In this document: positions 10,976 through 22,079 of the stretch, one piece after another
How the letters are laid out: each line of letters opens with the position of its first letter
Numbering within the stretch: position 1 is the stretch's first letter
Assembly: GCF_963678635.1 (NCBI RefSeq)
Contig: NW_026970972.1
Coordinates: 126,001 to 190,000, forward strand
DNA length: 64,000 bases
Reading direction: 5' to 3'
Source: Symsagittifera roscoffensis
Taxonomy: Eukaryota; Xenacoelomorpha; Acoela; Convolutidae
Translations under genes and position numbers: made by a program
The notes under the pieces: generated by a model
What the model was told of the DNA's origin: nothing
The model's database searches: none
The model's input: only the letters and a program-made list of their open reading frames with translations

Positions 10976-11500
10976 ATGAAGGGAAGAGAACAGCACCGCA
11001 AACATATGTGCGGGATGTCATTAGAAGACAGCAGGACTTCAATGACTTATAGAGGAGGAACACGCAACAGGCGCAAATTAGACAAAAAAGGAGGTTTAAA
11101 GAGAGAATACAAGAATATCGAGTTTTTATGGAAACAGAGACCTGGTGTAGGAGGGATGATAGCGTTGCCCCCTGTTGCATCACAGATACCAGGGAAATAT
11201 TTATGCTTCTTGGTTACTAAGGCTACTGATAGGCAACACGTAAATCCAGAGAGCTTGGTATTGGCCTTGACTCGACTGAGGGATTTTCTGGTTGAGAGAG
11301 GAGTGAGAACTCTCTCGTTACCAGTCTATGATCCCAATAGAGGAAAGCTACATCCGAGAGAGCTGTACGCCCTTGTACATGTGATATTTTCAGAAGTTCA
11401 CATAGAGGTTTACTTTCATAAAAAAAAACTATCTGAGCATATGCTAGGAATTGCATTCGACGATAAGTGGTTTTTATTAAATTCACTTGATAGGAATTAG
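10976..11500 (+). pseudogene. Deleted integrase tail joined to macro-type domain (element A)
   Basis: From about 11098 the frame reads REYKNIEFLWKQRPGVGG, then GKYLCFLVTK, LTRLRDFLVERGVRTLSLP and RELYALVHVIFSEVHIEVYFHKK. This aligns with 40282-40660 of element B and has the layout of TARG1/OARD1-like macro domains (FK..F, Y-LVTK, L..L..F...G...S-MP, I..VF....I.VY). Those enzymes bind ADP-ribose and remove it from proteins. Here the Gly-rich ligand loop and the family's catalytic Lys and Asp are not evident, and a deletion of over 1 kb relative to B removed the integrase tail and the start of the macro domain. Binding or catalysis is uncertain. Confidence 0.65.
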
Positions 11501-11913
11501 GGTCAAGTTTTAGATTAGGATTAAGTTTAGGTTAGCTATTAGGGATTATGCTTGTATGTGACAGTGTAGATGTGTGATGTTTATGTGTTATGTTATTGGT
11601 CTGATATGTTTATGTTTTGTGTCATAAAATGACCTAGAACACTTCAGGTGGTCAAGGTGACAGCGCTCATTTGTGCTACCTTGGCAAAGATGCAGGTGGA
11701 CGATCCGCCTTGGTGCTAAACGTTTAAATCAGAGTTGAGAGGAGAATTTCAATGAAGAGTTTTAAAGGTCTGAATGATGTTTTAATCAAGAGATGACGGT
11801 TGTAAGTCGCGACTTGTTTTTTAGATCTTGATTGATCAGATATTGTTTATTGAATTCATTGAATCAACTGAGCCAGAAGAAACTTCACGAAGCAAGAATC
11901 AACACGATAAGAA
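11501..11913 (+). other. Spacer between Pol-macro and ORF2 (element A)
   Basis: No ORF. It separates the macro-type domain stop from the ORF2 ATG at 11914. The position matches the 39747-40281 spacer of element B. It holds a candidate 3' splice site (11814-11824), suggesting that ORF2 is made from a spliced or trans-spliced subgenomic mRNA. Confidence 0.6.
11814..11824 (+). promoter_or_regulatory. Candidate 3' splice acceptor upstream of ORF2
   Basis: TTGTTTTTTAG followed by ATC lies 89 bases before the ORF2 ATG. Element B has TTTATTTTCAG followed by ATC at the equivalent place (40001-40012, minus strand). A pyrimidine tract plus AG in the same position of two diverged copies is suggestive but unproven. 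Confidence 0.4.
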
Positions 11914-12765
11914 ATGGGTGACACGAATGAGTTAATGGAATTCCTCTCAGCGAGTCTAGGAGCGACTCTAGACGAGATCTATCAGCGGCTGATCGATTGT
12001 GATTTCACACGAGAATACCCGGGGCTGGCGATGTTTGTGGTCGCGCTCCTCAATGCGTTAGGACGAGAGGGTCGAGGGAATCGCCCTACTGAGGTGGTGT
12101 TGATGTTGGCCTTCGGTGAGTCCGGGACCGCCGAGAGAGGTCGAAACCGACTGATGAGATGGCGGCGTTGAGAAATGTCTGGCCACGAACTGGCTCTGGA
12201 GCCAGGACTAGGTGAACAGAGGGCCCACTGGCTAGGTGAGATGCCCTTGCCGATCCAACCTGCGCAGCCGCTCATCGGAGCGAAAAGATAACGTGATGGA
12301 CCAGGCCCGTCACATTCAGTCGACTCTCCAACAGCTGCTCCTCCTCCCAGAGTGAGGGTCAACGAAATAGAGATACAGACGTCGGAGACGATTGAGACGT
12401 TGGAGAAGAAAGAGAGAGATCAGAGCGAGCTGTGTGCCAACTTCTAGGAATATAGGGCGATAGCTCGGGAAAGAGACGAATGGAAAAAGATGTACGATGA
12501 CCTGCAGGTGGCCTACAAGGAGGATGAGATAAAGCACCTGAAGGAGCTGTATATGGCAAAGGTGAGCCAAGTGTCACAGGAGGTTCTGGCTACGATGAAG
12601 TCCTCGGAGGGATCCAGGGATACACGCCCCAAGACAGGAGTACAGGAGCTGAGTACACCGAGAGGGCCCAAGGCTCCTCAGCAGACACAACAGTCTGCTC
12701 CCAATCAAAGGAACACGATACCGGATCCCTCCGACACCTATCTCGCTCCCCAGTTCCAAGAATAA
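11914..12765 (+). pseudogene. ORF2 N-terminal region (element A)
   Basis: The ATG at 11914 opens a protein (LDEIYQRLIDCDFT, NRPTEVVLMLAFGE) that aligns with the start of B's ORF2 (LDELYRRLRDLDYTQ, ATEAVLMVGYTTE). A stop at 12169-12171 and frameshifts break it. A charged, Glu/Lys/Arg-rich segment follows (about 12360-12600), coiled-coil-like and corresponding to the K/R/D/Q-rich coil of B near 39100-39350, then a Pro/Ser/Gln-rich linker. Function unknown; possibly an oligomerisation region in front of the hydrolase. Confidence 0.7.
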
Positions 12766-12774
12766 CTCAATCAA

Positions 12775-13991
12775 GTGGCCAGAGCGACCATGGATGAGAT
12801 TAACAGAACCACTGGACGGACACTTGGTAGGATCGTCCCTTCCCAACGTCGTGATCACTCATCCAATAGCTCGGAGCGAGCACAACGCACGGTAGCGTCC
12901 TCGGGGACTGCGCATGGCGGAATCTTTCAAAAGTCTCGCGTGGTAGACATTAGAAAGAATCTGATGGCACGTCACCAGTTCCCACAAATGGCCGCGGAGC
13001 ATCCTCGAGCCTGCCTAAATGACATGAGCTGGAACCCCGCTACGAGTGACCAATTAATTCCCCCACGGAATCGCCACTTGATCATAGGAGACAGTTTGGT
13101 GAGGGATCTGAATGAGATCTTCGTCTATGGCCAGACTATCACTCTGTTCTTTGGAGGAGCCTCAGTGGCTCAGGTCATCAAGATGATGGAGTTCCAGAGT
13201 GAAGATTACCTGGACACGCTGGTGATAATGCTGGGGACCAACGACGTCTGGAGAGCCCCAGTGACTCCAGAGAGCAAGTGGGAGCCTCTATTGGTCTGCC
13301 TCCTGAACGAACTAAGGAGAACTACAGGCCCAGGATTGTGGTGCTGTGTACGATACCACAGAACCCGATGGTGGGCACTTTGGTGGCAGATTTTATGAAT
13401 GGCAATGTGACCCGGTGGAACGAAATGACCAGCAGTCTGGTGAGAAACAACTCTGGCGAGCTGCGACTTCTGGATCTCGAGAACATGTTGCGCATGATTG
13501 ATCACATCGCGCCAACCAGAGATGGGGTACATTTCAATACCCAACAAGGGAGACACTGGATCAATGACGCATTTCAGACGCAATTGAGGGAAGTGGAGCA
13601 GGATTTGAGGGCGACCAGTTCTCTGGCTTGGACCAGTTCGACTGGAGGAGGTAGAATAAGGGTATGCGTGCCCGAATCCCTTGCCAACCGCCTAAGGCCC
13701 CTGGCAACGGAGACAGCTACAGCTGCACCCGTAGCTCCGAGCTCAAACGCAAGAGAGAGGCTGGGGACTGCCCCTCCTCCCAGAACACAACCGCTGGAAA
13801 GCCGACTTCGGAGATCGGTTGATCAGAACAGGAATAACTCCCAGACCGTGTCTAGGAGGAGTGATCCGTCCGCTTTGGCAAACCTTGCTTTGACATCAAG
13901 ACCATCGACAAGCGCCGTGCCGACGGCAACAGTTGAACCGGGTAGCGTGCTGCTTTGGAACCGCTCAGACCCTAGTCAATGGGGACAATAG
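12775..13991 (+). pseudogene. SGNH/GDSL-type hydrolase domain of ORF2 (element A)
   Basis: All landmark blocks of SGNH hydrolases appear in order: HLIIGDSLVRDL with the nucleophile Ser at 13093-13095, FFGGASVAQVI with the block II Gly, IMLGTNDVW with the Asn at 13240-13242, and RDGVHFN (Asp-x-x-His type) at 13521-13532. Known members are esterases, lipases or carbohydrate deacetylases acting through Ser-His-Asp. A frameshift between the Asn and the Asp/His blocks (near 13290-13330) splits the domain in this copy. The tail is Ser/Pro/Thr-rich and ends at 13991, just before the next ORF2 block. Substrate unknown. Confidence 0.8.
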
Positions 13992-14000
13992 AAGACGGAC

Positions 14001-15385
14001 ATGTCAACGAAGTTGAACATGAACACATTGACGTGTCGGGAGGACGCAATGAGAATGATCGGCGGAGAAGGTCCCACGGTGTCGCGATTATATCGGATAC
14101 CGGGCGTGGACTGGCTGTTAGCAGAGCAGGAGCAGTTCAGCTCCACGACTACGCTCCGCCACGCAGACCTGAATGGATTGCCTCAGGAAAATACCTTTGG
14201 ACCTCTGAATACCCGATCTCTTACGGACGTCCTCCGGAGGGCCAGGGAACTAACGCCATCTGCTCATAAGGGCAAGTTTCTGACAGACAACAAGCCTAAC
14301 AACAAGCATCACAAGATGTACAGGCAGTTTGCTAAACCACCTGGTCAGACGCCTGGAGAATATTCAAGAGACTACCCCCGAGCGACCACAGTGAATGGGG
14401 ATGACAGGAGATACGGGAAACTGAAGGACTGTTTGCCGCCTATGATCCCTTGGACATAAAAGCTGCCAAGTACCTGATAGTGGCCAGTTCGGATTATCTA
14501 TATACGCCCCGTTCTCTCTTTTGGCCTGACGTAATTTTCTTGACGGTGCCCAAATTGGACTGGGGACAGTCAGTAGGCATGATGATAAGTGTGCGAAGGG
14601 TGGTCAGCATGGAGCCGCAGGTGATAGTGATTGCAGGCTCGAATGATCATCTGCAAAGCAGGGGTTTGTTGTCTCGTCTGACGGATGGGTCGATCCCGAG
14701 CAATGAGGTCATAGGAGAGGCGATAATGACATTGCTCACGGCGATGATTGAGGTAGGAACAACAGCAAAACAACGTTTCACTCAGAATGTAGTGAAGGTG
14801 GTCTTTGTGTTTTCACCTGGGTACGCTGCATTGCCAGAACTCCTTCAGTTTTTGTACACGATGGTCACAACGATAGCAGAGGGACAATTCAACGTAATAA
14901 TTCCTGCCCCGACTAGAATAGTGGACCCCAACAACTATTACCCATCCCGATCTGAGCTTCCTGCCGATTGGACTGACATTTCCAATGCCATACAGGGACT
15001 CAAAGATTGTAGCACAACTCGGTTGGTGTTAGATGAGGTTCTGGGGTTGGCGCTGTCCAATTTCGCGAGGTTGCTAAAGTTAAGACCAGGGGTAGATGAC
15101 GATCATCTGTTAGTACAACAGGTGGCTAATGATCTCCGGTTCAGACAGATGGATCACGCAGAGAAGGAACAGGGAAGGACAGTCAGGAAAAACATGACGT
15201 CAGCAGAAGAGGATCTCATGTCAATGGCTTTGCGCACGAAGCCGCACAACAACTCATGGTTGTACTCGTCACCGAGACTGTGTACCTTGGGACAGGATGC
15301 GTTCGAACATGCACCGGCAGTGATCAAAGAGATAGACGCGTATCTGAAGAATTTGTTGGATTACCGGGAGTTAGCCGGGGCATGA
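14001..15385 (+). pseudogene. ORF2 second, SGNH-like domain (element A)
   Basis: Two frames (14001-14459 and 14450-15385) together match residues 1-470 of the visible ORF2 of element C. Conserved points are LIVASSDYLYTPRSLFWPD, VIVIAGSNDHLQSRG, FVFSPGYAALP, LVLDEVLGLALSNFAR and VDDDH. A Ser after a hydrophobic strand, a GxND box and a DxxH box in this order suggest a diverged SGNH hydrolase fold without the classical GDS. This is inference from motif order; no profile was run. Confidence 0.55.
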
Positions 15386-17606
15386 TGTTGCAATTGATGC
15401 AGGATGTGAACAGGATGTGAACACGAGGGCACAGTAAGAGCGATCAGATGCTATCTTGGGCGGATTGGGAGTGGGATGGATGCCATCCTTCCTGTCGACG
15501 TGCTATCCGAGGGCCTCTCGGAACTTGATCGCGAGCTTCGTCAAGGATATCAAAAAGCTGTCGATTGGCCTAATAATAGCTTTTTACGTGACGTTTGGTC
15601 ATGAGAAATTCGTGAAGGGACCTGCGAATCTCTTCCCCCAAGCATTAGCAGATTTGAGATTTGGATGGACTCCTGACTTTGATTGCCATGACCTATGGTC
15701 GGCTGGGTGATTTGCTTGTGTTGTTGCGTTACCCCGAACAACTCCAGGGAACAAGTCGTGAGTTCAACGCGCAGTTGGAAACCCTCTCGCTCAAGAAAAT
15801 GAAGGACTGGAGGACTCTCCTGCTTCAATATCTCCTGCAACAGAACCGAAGTGTCACGGGGGAAGATAAGGTGGCGACGGATGCGGAAGAGTGCAGACAG
15901 TATTGTGGCATGCCCTTGCTGACGGATTTGGTTGTCATGATGCGGATCGATCCATTGGCTCTGATTCATGGATTGCGGGAGTTCGTCACGGTGGTTTATG
16001 GATCGGTGATGTCCTTCGTATTCCCGGAGTCAGGCATACAGGAACTCTGTGTTGTATGTCAACCTGGTCTCAGTTGTAGATTGTTCTGTGCTGAATTGGG
16101 AAGAGCAGAAGGAGCTGAGAGGACTGGCCAGCGACGATAGGCTGTTCGGGAGAAAAGCGGAGCCGGGTTGGGTGTTGATGGATTTCAACAACAACTTCAA
16201 GTGCAGAATGGGCCGCAAAGACTTATCCCATATCCAGTTTAACCCGAAGCTCTGGAATCTGAGATTGGTAATGAAGGATTCAGGAACGGCAATGAGAATC
16301 CCACTTCTGCCAGAGGCCTACGCACACGTGAAAAAAAAACCAGCAAGCGTGGCTTTCTGGGTCCAGGCCGCTGCCGGACCAATGCCCTCGATAAGGAGGA
16401 CGTTGTTGGGAGTCACATCTCCCGTCATTGCCCCTCGCATCGGAGCAGCTCGTGATGCAGAAAGGAGAATGCTGAAGTGGAGTGAAGGGATGGAGCCGCG
16501 CTTCATCAGTTGGAACGTTGCAGCCGCACACATTTGACTTCACGTTTCCTGATGCTTAGAGCAGGAAGAAGATCAAGGCACCACCTTCCAGGAGACCAGA
16601 GGTCACGGCTGAGGTGTGGAACGACGTGTATGCCCCCACAGATGATTTATCAAGACTGAGGTGGTCAGGAAAGGAGAAAGTAGTGATGCTGAAAGTGGCA
16701 AAAGAGCGCAGAGGAGGCTCATACATAACGATAGAGGACCTGGCACCACATGGAGAGGAGGCGGTAGAATTCCTGGTGAATGATGAGTTGTTCTATCACG
16801 CAGGAGACCTGACCGTACCGGCGCAGCCGGACTCGGGCGTGGACACAAGACAAGGCCCTTCGGGACCTAAGCCGAAGCCGGATGCGAATGACGATGAACT
16901 GATGGATCAGGACGATGACGACATCAGGGGAAAGACAGAAAGGCCGGGTGAGACGGATCTAGGAGCGTTGGAGAGAGACTTGCTGGAAAACCGGTTTAGT
17001 GAAGACGACGACGGGGAAGTCGATGGGAGTCTATTACTGATGACGCCATCGCCTTTCATGTCCCCTACTAAAGAGGCGTCGGCCGATTTATCTCCTGTGG
17101 ATCCAATAAGTCAGGTGAGAGAGTGCCGAAGTAGGGATCCACAGAGATTGCTCCATGAGTCACCAAGGAGGAGAAAGATTGAAGAATCAATGAGGGTATC
17201 CTTCCTGAGTACGCTACTGGAAGGGGAAGGGGAGAGATATCAAAGCGAACTAGAACGCAAGACAGGGGCAACCTGGAGACGAGTGAACTTCATGGAAAGG
17301 TCATGGGACGTGATAAGAAGATACGGGACGCAGTCCATAATGAAGGTGGGGCTGAACCAACCCATCATGCATGAGGTCCTGGAGAAGATCATGAACTCCA
17401 TGGAGTCTGATGTTCTGACCGAGTCAGTTACAGAGGACAGTGCCGATGACCAGCAGGTCACGAAGATACTACCCGTTAGACGAGCCAAAAAAGGGCTGAA
17501 GCGACTGAAAAGAAAAACAGGAAGTCCAGCCGTGAATCAGAGAGTGGTGAAGTCAAAAGCCAGTACAGTGTTGGCCTCTCTGCATAGCGCAGGTCGTTCA
17601 GGCTAG
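15386..17606 (+). pseudogene. ORF2 middle region (element A)
   Basis: Broken frames (15456-15710, 15661-16140, 16049-16537, 16614-17606) align in order with the intact ORF2 of C. Shared blocks are LGVGWMPSFL, GMPLLTDL with MRIDPLALI, SVVDCSVLNW and NPKLWNLR. They are followed by a long acidic, probably disordered stretch (about 16840-17000), then ESPRRRKIEESMRV and TGATWRRVNFMER. I recognise no known family. Several frameshifts show decay. Confidence 0.7.
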
Positions 17607-20600
17607 AGCGGGCAAGGAGATGGTGCGACACTGGTTGGGGGAGAAAAAGAGAACCTGATACCCCCTATGCTCTTGGCAGGTCTGACCATAACAGCCACGA
17701 AGTCAAAGAAGATACTAAGCTAGAGATGGAAATCATCAGTCAGTGTGGATCTGGAGGACTTGACAATTACAGGCCTCGCGAACCAACATGGCCCGAATGA
17801 AACTGGAGGGACAACTCGACGTGGTCGAGTACAGTCGAATCACTGTGCCGGAACCGGTCCACATGGGAGACCCGGCAGGGGGTTATGTGGAGATGTTGAA
17901 GGCGAGGAACTCCGCGAGAGGGCTTCTGATGGCTTGGAGCGAGAAGCGAGCCATGCAGGAATACCTGAAAGCGCTTACATAGAATTCTTACCTGAATCGG
18001 AAAGAGAACGGCACGGTAATGTCCTCGGAGGCGAATGAAATCGGGCTGGAAAAGCTACTGGAATACTCTTGGAGGGCGGCCCTCCAAAGATACTTCGACG
18101 AGACGATGCATGCGCCTGCGACGGTGGCAGCGTATCTGGCTCATCCGTGCACGAGAACTGACCTGCAAGTACGGTTGGCTTGGTGCTTAATGGGCATCAA
18201 GAAGGCGGAATATGAAGCCAGTAATGATTTCAAATCAAAAGAACAGGAGCTCGATTTGATGGAAGCACTGCATTGATTTCCAAAGACGATTCTGCGATAG
18301 CCTGGGCTAAGCGTAAGGACGCCCTTTGCTTTGTAAGGTTCGTGGTGGATCTTATCCCCACTCCTGTTTTGGGAGAATGCATAAAGAGCATTCGGCAAAA
18401 GGGAGTTGATTGCGAAAGAAACTTCATAGGGGCACTCCTGGAACTATATCAGGATATGCCGTTGGTTGTACCAAATAGGGAGTCGAACGACATGGAGAGA
18501 TATCGCAAGTTGGAAGAAGTGAGAAGGTATTCCATCAAAGGATTGAAAGTGAACCGGGAATTGATTGAATTAGTCATGGGACAGAAAGACTTTGCAACAC
18601 TAGGGAAACTGAAGTCGTTCCAATATGTGTCTGGCATACCGGGGATGGCGTATAACCCCTTCGTGAATGAAGAAGCGAGGGAAGCGTACTTCGACCATGA
18701 GCAAGTCATAGTGCTCAATTTCTGGGTCGAACGAATCAAGGAGACTGGAATGCTGATGGTGGAACAAACCAAGCTGGGAATCATTTTAGAAGAGCGAGTG
18801 GTCAAACCCTCGGTTCCTGAGCTGAAGGGGCAAGTGAGTTTTGATTGTGATTCTTGCGACGGTCCCTTGAAAACCAGCCTGGTAGCCATGTGGGAACTCA
18901 TGAAGCCTTCTTGGTGTCCTCATCCTAACGCCGGTTTAATCTGGGACATGACGGCGGATATCACGTTAGACCTGGATGATGACGCGAGTCTACATGATCT
19001 GGCCATGATACACCATCTGCTGGCCATGAGGGTGACGAAGCGGAAAAACAACCCATCCACGGAGCCATCCGAGGGAAGCCCATCGGGCAATTGGTTGAGG
19101 CAACGTATCTATTTAGCACAACATAGTGGGATGGAAGGACATGTTTGCAACTTGGGACACTGCCTGATTACGCTGAGCGAGCAGCATCGACAACTGGCGC
19201 AATTGTATGGAAGATTGAGCATGTCGGATAAGAGTAGCATGAAGTTGGTCGCGGACTGTCATGGGGTGACGGAGGTAAACTTGACCACGGCCTTGGAATT
19301 TTGTAGCATGACGAGCTCGATAGAATCGCTTGAGCGCCTGGAGCGTGCCCATGAGCTAGTGACGTCCCTCAGCGTGGAAGTATTCCCTGGAGCATTGCAG
19401 ACAGAGCAGAAGATTGGAGGCTGGCGAGAAGCTCGGGAAAATGAAACGAATCTGAAGGATAGTGAGGCCTATCATAGACCTACTGGTTCAAAGTATCTGG
19501 TGGGTTCAAACTCCGCCCCATATTGCAATAGCAGGTATCCTGCGCACATGGTGGTGATGGATGCGAGGACGCAGCAGGTGTTGATTGATCAAATTTTCTC
19601 TGTGCCAAAGTGTGTGAGGTTGGCCAGAATGTCGGAAAGGTCATATGATCTGTTGGCGAAGATCTTTCGGGCAGTCCCGAAGAGATCTGAAGGCGAGTTG
19701 CAAGACGTAGTGGGCGAAGAGTTCTTGAGGTTGAACGAAGGTAATTCGAGCGAGTTCCAGAACCAGAAAGCGAGTGGAGCGTTACCCACTGAATTCCCCA
19801 TTATAGAAGAGAAGGACGTTTTGCACAGAACTATGATGGAAGTGGAACCGTTGCTGGGAGCCTCAGGGTATCGGACCCGAAGGAACATACTGAGGACCCA
19901 TGGTGAGTATCCTTGTCACTGTTTGGCGCAGACGTTTTGGTACCCCAAACGCGGGAATCTGATGCTAGTATGGGACGTGGAGGAGTTGTACTCTACGGGG
20001 TTGCCCGATCAGAATCAACAAGTGTCAATCGTGGTGGCTAGTGCCATGCTGGCAGTTAGTTGGTTGGAGGCTAACGCGGACACGAGTGAACCGGAGACGG
20101 CCGTGCCGACTCCTGAGCAGCTGAGTAACGTAAAGATGAGCCGCAAACTGGATCTTTTCAGAACCACCTGCAAGGTTCTGAGAATACCCAAAGCCATTGA
20201 AAGAATATGGTCAAGGCAAAGATTGATGCCCTGGTTCCGTGCAGTGATGACGTCATGGATGTATGAGCGCGCGAAGCGTCACATGTCGAGGAACACGGAA
20301 GCCTATCAATCTTTCCAGCTAGATATAGGACCGGTAGCCTATAACAGAGCATTCCTGACGCACAGAAACGCGGTCACCACGAGCGCCTTGTGTAACTGAA
20401 GATGAAAAGAAAGAGGTTTTAAGAGCTGACCTAGAACGGAATGTGAGCCTGTGTCTCCACAACAGTTTATGCAGGAACCGGGAGCAAAAGGTGAATGTGG
20501 ACTTGCTACCTTGTTGCAAACCGAGGCTGTTGGAACAGGAGAGTTGGGGCGCGGCCCGCAACTCAATGGACATGTTAGAAAAAGTTCTGGAAGACAGTGA

Positions 20601-20634
20601 CGCAGGAGATCAGGATGGAGAAGCGATGGAATGA
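17607..20634 (+). pseudogene. ORF2 C-terminal region with Cys/His-rich conserved blocks (element A)
   Basis: The main open part is 18273-20399 (708 codons), preceded by fragments at 17788-18276 and followed by 20443-20634. Blocks shared with B and C include YVSGIPGMAYNPF, LMKPSWCPHPNA, GHVCNLGHC, LVADCHG, VEVFPGALQTEQK, FSVPKCVRLARMSE, YPCHCLAQTFWYPKR and CLHNSLCRNRE. Regular Cys and His placement suggests metal binding. No similarity to envelope proteins, chromodomains or nucleases that I know. The frame ends at 20399 and the tail continues in a shifted frame. Confidence 0.7.
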
Positions 20635-21373
20635 AGATGATGGGACGAAGATGATAAGTGAAGACGTGAACAAGAAAGGAAGAGAAGGAGAAAAACTTGA
20701 TTGTCTTTGTGTGTTAAAACTTGAACTAATCAACCAAGTTTGATTATTGAACGTACTAAACTTTTTGTTTTGATCTGGTTTGGTCAGACCAAAATTTGAA
20801 AATTGTTGCAATTGTTAAAATTGTTGAAATTGTTGATTTTAATTATGACTATTTATATATATATGAAGGATATAGGTGATTATATTTACCTATTGAAACA
20901 CGACTGAAGTTTTTAACTTGTGTAAGACACATATTCACTGTGTGGCGACATGGTAAGTTTGGGTAAGCTCGCTCGGAAAGGGTGAGTAACTCAATGACTT
21001 TCCTAGCCACAGAGTTTCTTAGTTTTAATATTAAAAGGACCGCATAAATAACTGATTATACTTGGTGAGTGACGTTAAGTTAATTTTAATGGGTGCGTGG
21101 CCGTGTCACGTCCCAATTTTTTAATCACAAAGAGCGAAAAGAAGTTTTATGGAAAAATGAAGCAAGTAGTCAGAAAAGAAATTTTATCTAGTATACTCCT
21201 CATGGTGCAAGTTTTGTGAAAATGTTAGAAGGCAGGGAAATGTTGTACGATGCCAATTGTGACACGTAGTGAGTTGAGGTGGAGTAGATAAATTTCATTT
21301 TCTAATGCGATTTGTAAGATCAATTATAGAGAACTGGAGTACTACTTGACGATAACCCGGTGTTATGCGATCA
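20635..21373 (+). other. Element A 3' UTR with conserved RNA stem
   Basis: No ORF. ACTGTGTGGC (20937-20946) pairs with GCCACAGAGT (21006-21015), nine of ten positions, across a 59-base loop. The 3' arm belongs to a 26-base block (21007-21032) repeated nearly exactly in element C (56692-56717), where the arms pair perfectly with one compensatory change. The rest is AT-rich. Confidence 0.65.
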
Positions 21374-21433
21374 ATAAGGACATTGATGGGAACTTGTCCG
21401 GGGATAAGGACATTGATGGGAACTTGTCCGGGG
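21374..21433 (+). repeat. Tandemly duplicated polypurine-tract region
   Basis: Two 30-base copies (21374-21403 and 21404-21433) end in GTCCGGGG. A third copy sits at 22046-22075. In B and C the same GTCCGGGGAGTA directly precedes the 3' LTR (minus strand, 30462-30473 and 56325-56336), so this is the plus-strand priming site region. Duplication is abnormal for an LTR element. Confidence 0.8.
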
Positions 21434-22034
21434 AACCTTCCGGCGAACAACCTTCCGGCGAACAGACAGAAAAAGACGACTAAAGGCCTTAGTAACGAAA
21501 AAGTGCTGCAAAAGAGGGTAGGAAAATTCTAGAATTTTTATTTTTAAAATTTCCATCGAAGAGTGAATATTTCTCAGAAATACAAAAAAAACGGCCATTT
21601 TGACTGAAAAGGACAAAAAAAAGAACAACGACTGATATAGTAGAAAACAGTCGAACGAAAAAACGAGAAAAACGAAGCCTCTCATCGTGGCAGTAACACA
21701 CGATAAGACCCTTAGCAGTGGGAATTAGTGGAGAAGGAAGCTTCAGTGGGCAAGGAATATTCAACGGAACCCTCCCGTGCCACGATTTGGGAGAGATAAC
21801 AACGTTATCTCGGGAGGAACACGGGAGCGGAGGCTTGGCCCCCCAGAGACTGTTATGTGTTGAAGGACTGCCTTAAACTGACTTTGTAGCTACTTGGATG
21901 CCATAGAACTTTGAATTAACACCGGTATAATTTGATAATTTAGAATATGAGTAGCTAGAAAGAGGAAAGCGTCAATCCATCTCCAATGGATTTAATATAG
22001 AACTGTCACACAAAAACATAATAAAATGGGGTGT
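21434..22034 (+). repeat. Element A LTR copy 1, truncated at both ends
   Basis: This lacks the first roughly 35 LTR bases (the TGTGCCATTCTGCC start) and everything after GGGGTG at 22034. A short AACCTTCCGGCGAAC unit is doubled at its start. Otherwise it is nearly identical to copy 2 at 22080-22745. Antisense ORFs of about 91-104 codons occur in both copies, but they follow the repeat and are probably fortuitous. Confidence 0.85.
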
Positions 22035-22045
22035 AACATAATAAA

Positions 22046-22079
22046 ATAAGGACATTGATGGGAACTTGTCCGGGGAGTA
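22046..22079 (+). repeat. Third polypurine-tract copy, followed by intact LTR start
   Basis: The unit ends GTCCGGGGAGTA, followed directly by TGTGCCATTCTGCC at 22080. It is the only one of the three copies with the correct tract/LTR junction. Confidence 0.85.

Noticed and set aside
20953-20960. GTAAGTTT as a splice donor in the A 3' UTR
   Set aside because: It lies in the loop of the conserved stem, and C does not have it at the aligned place.
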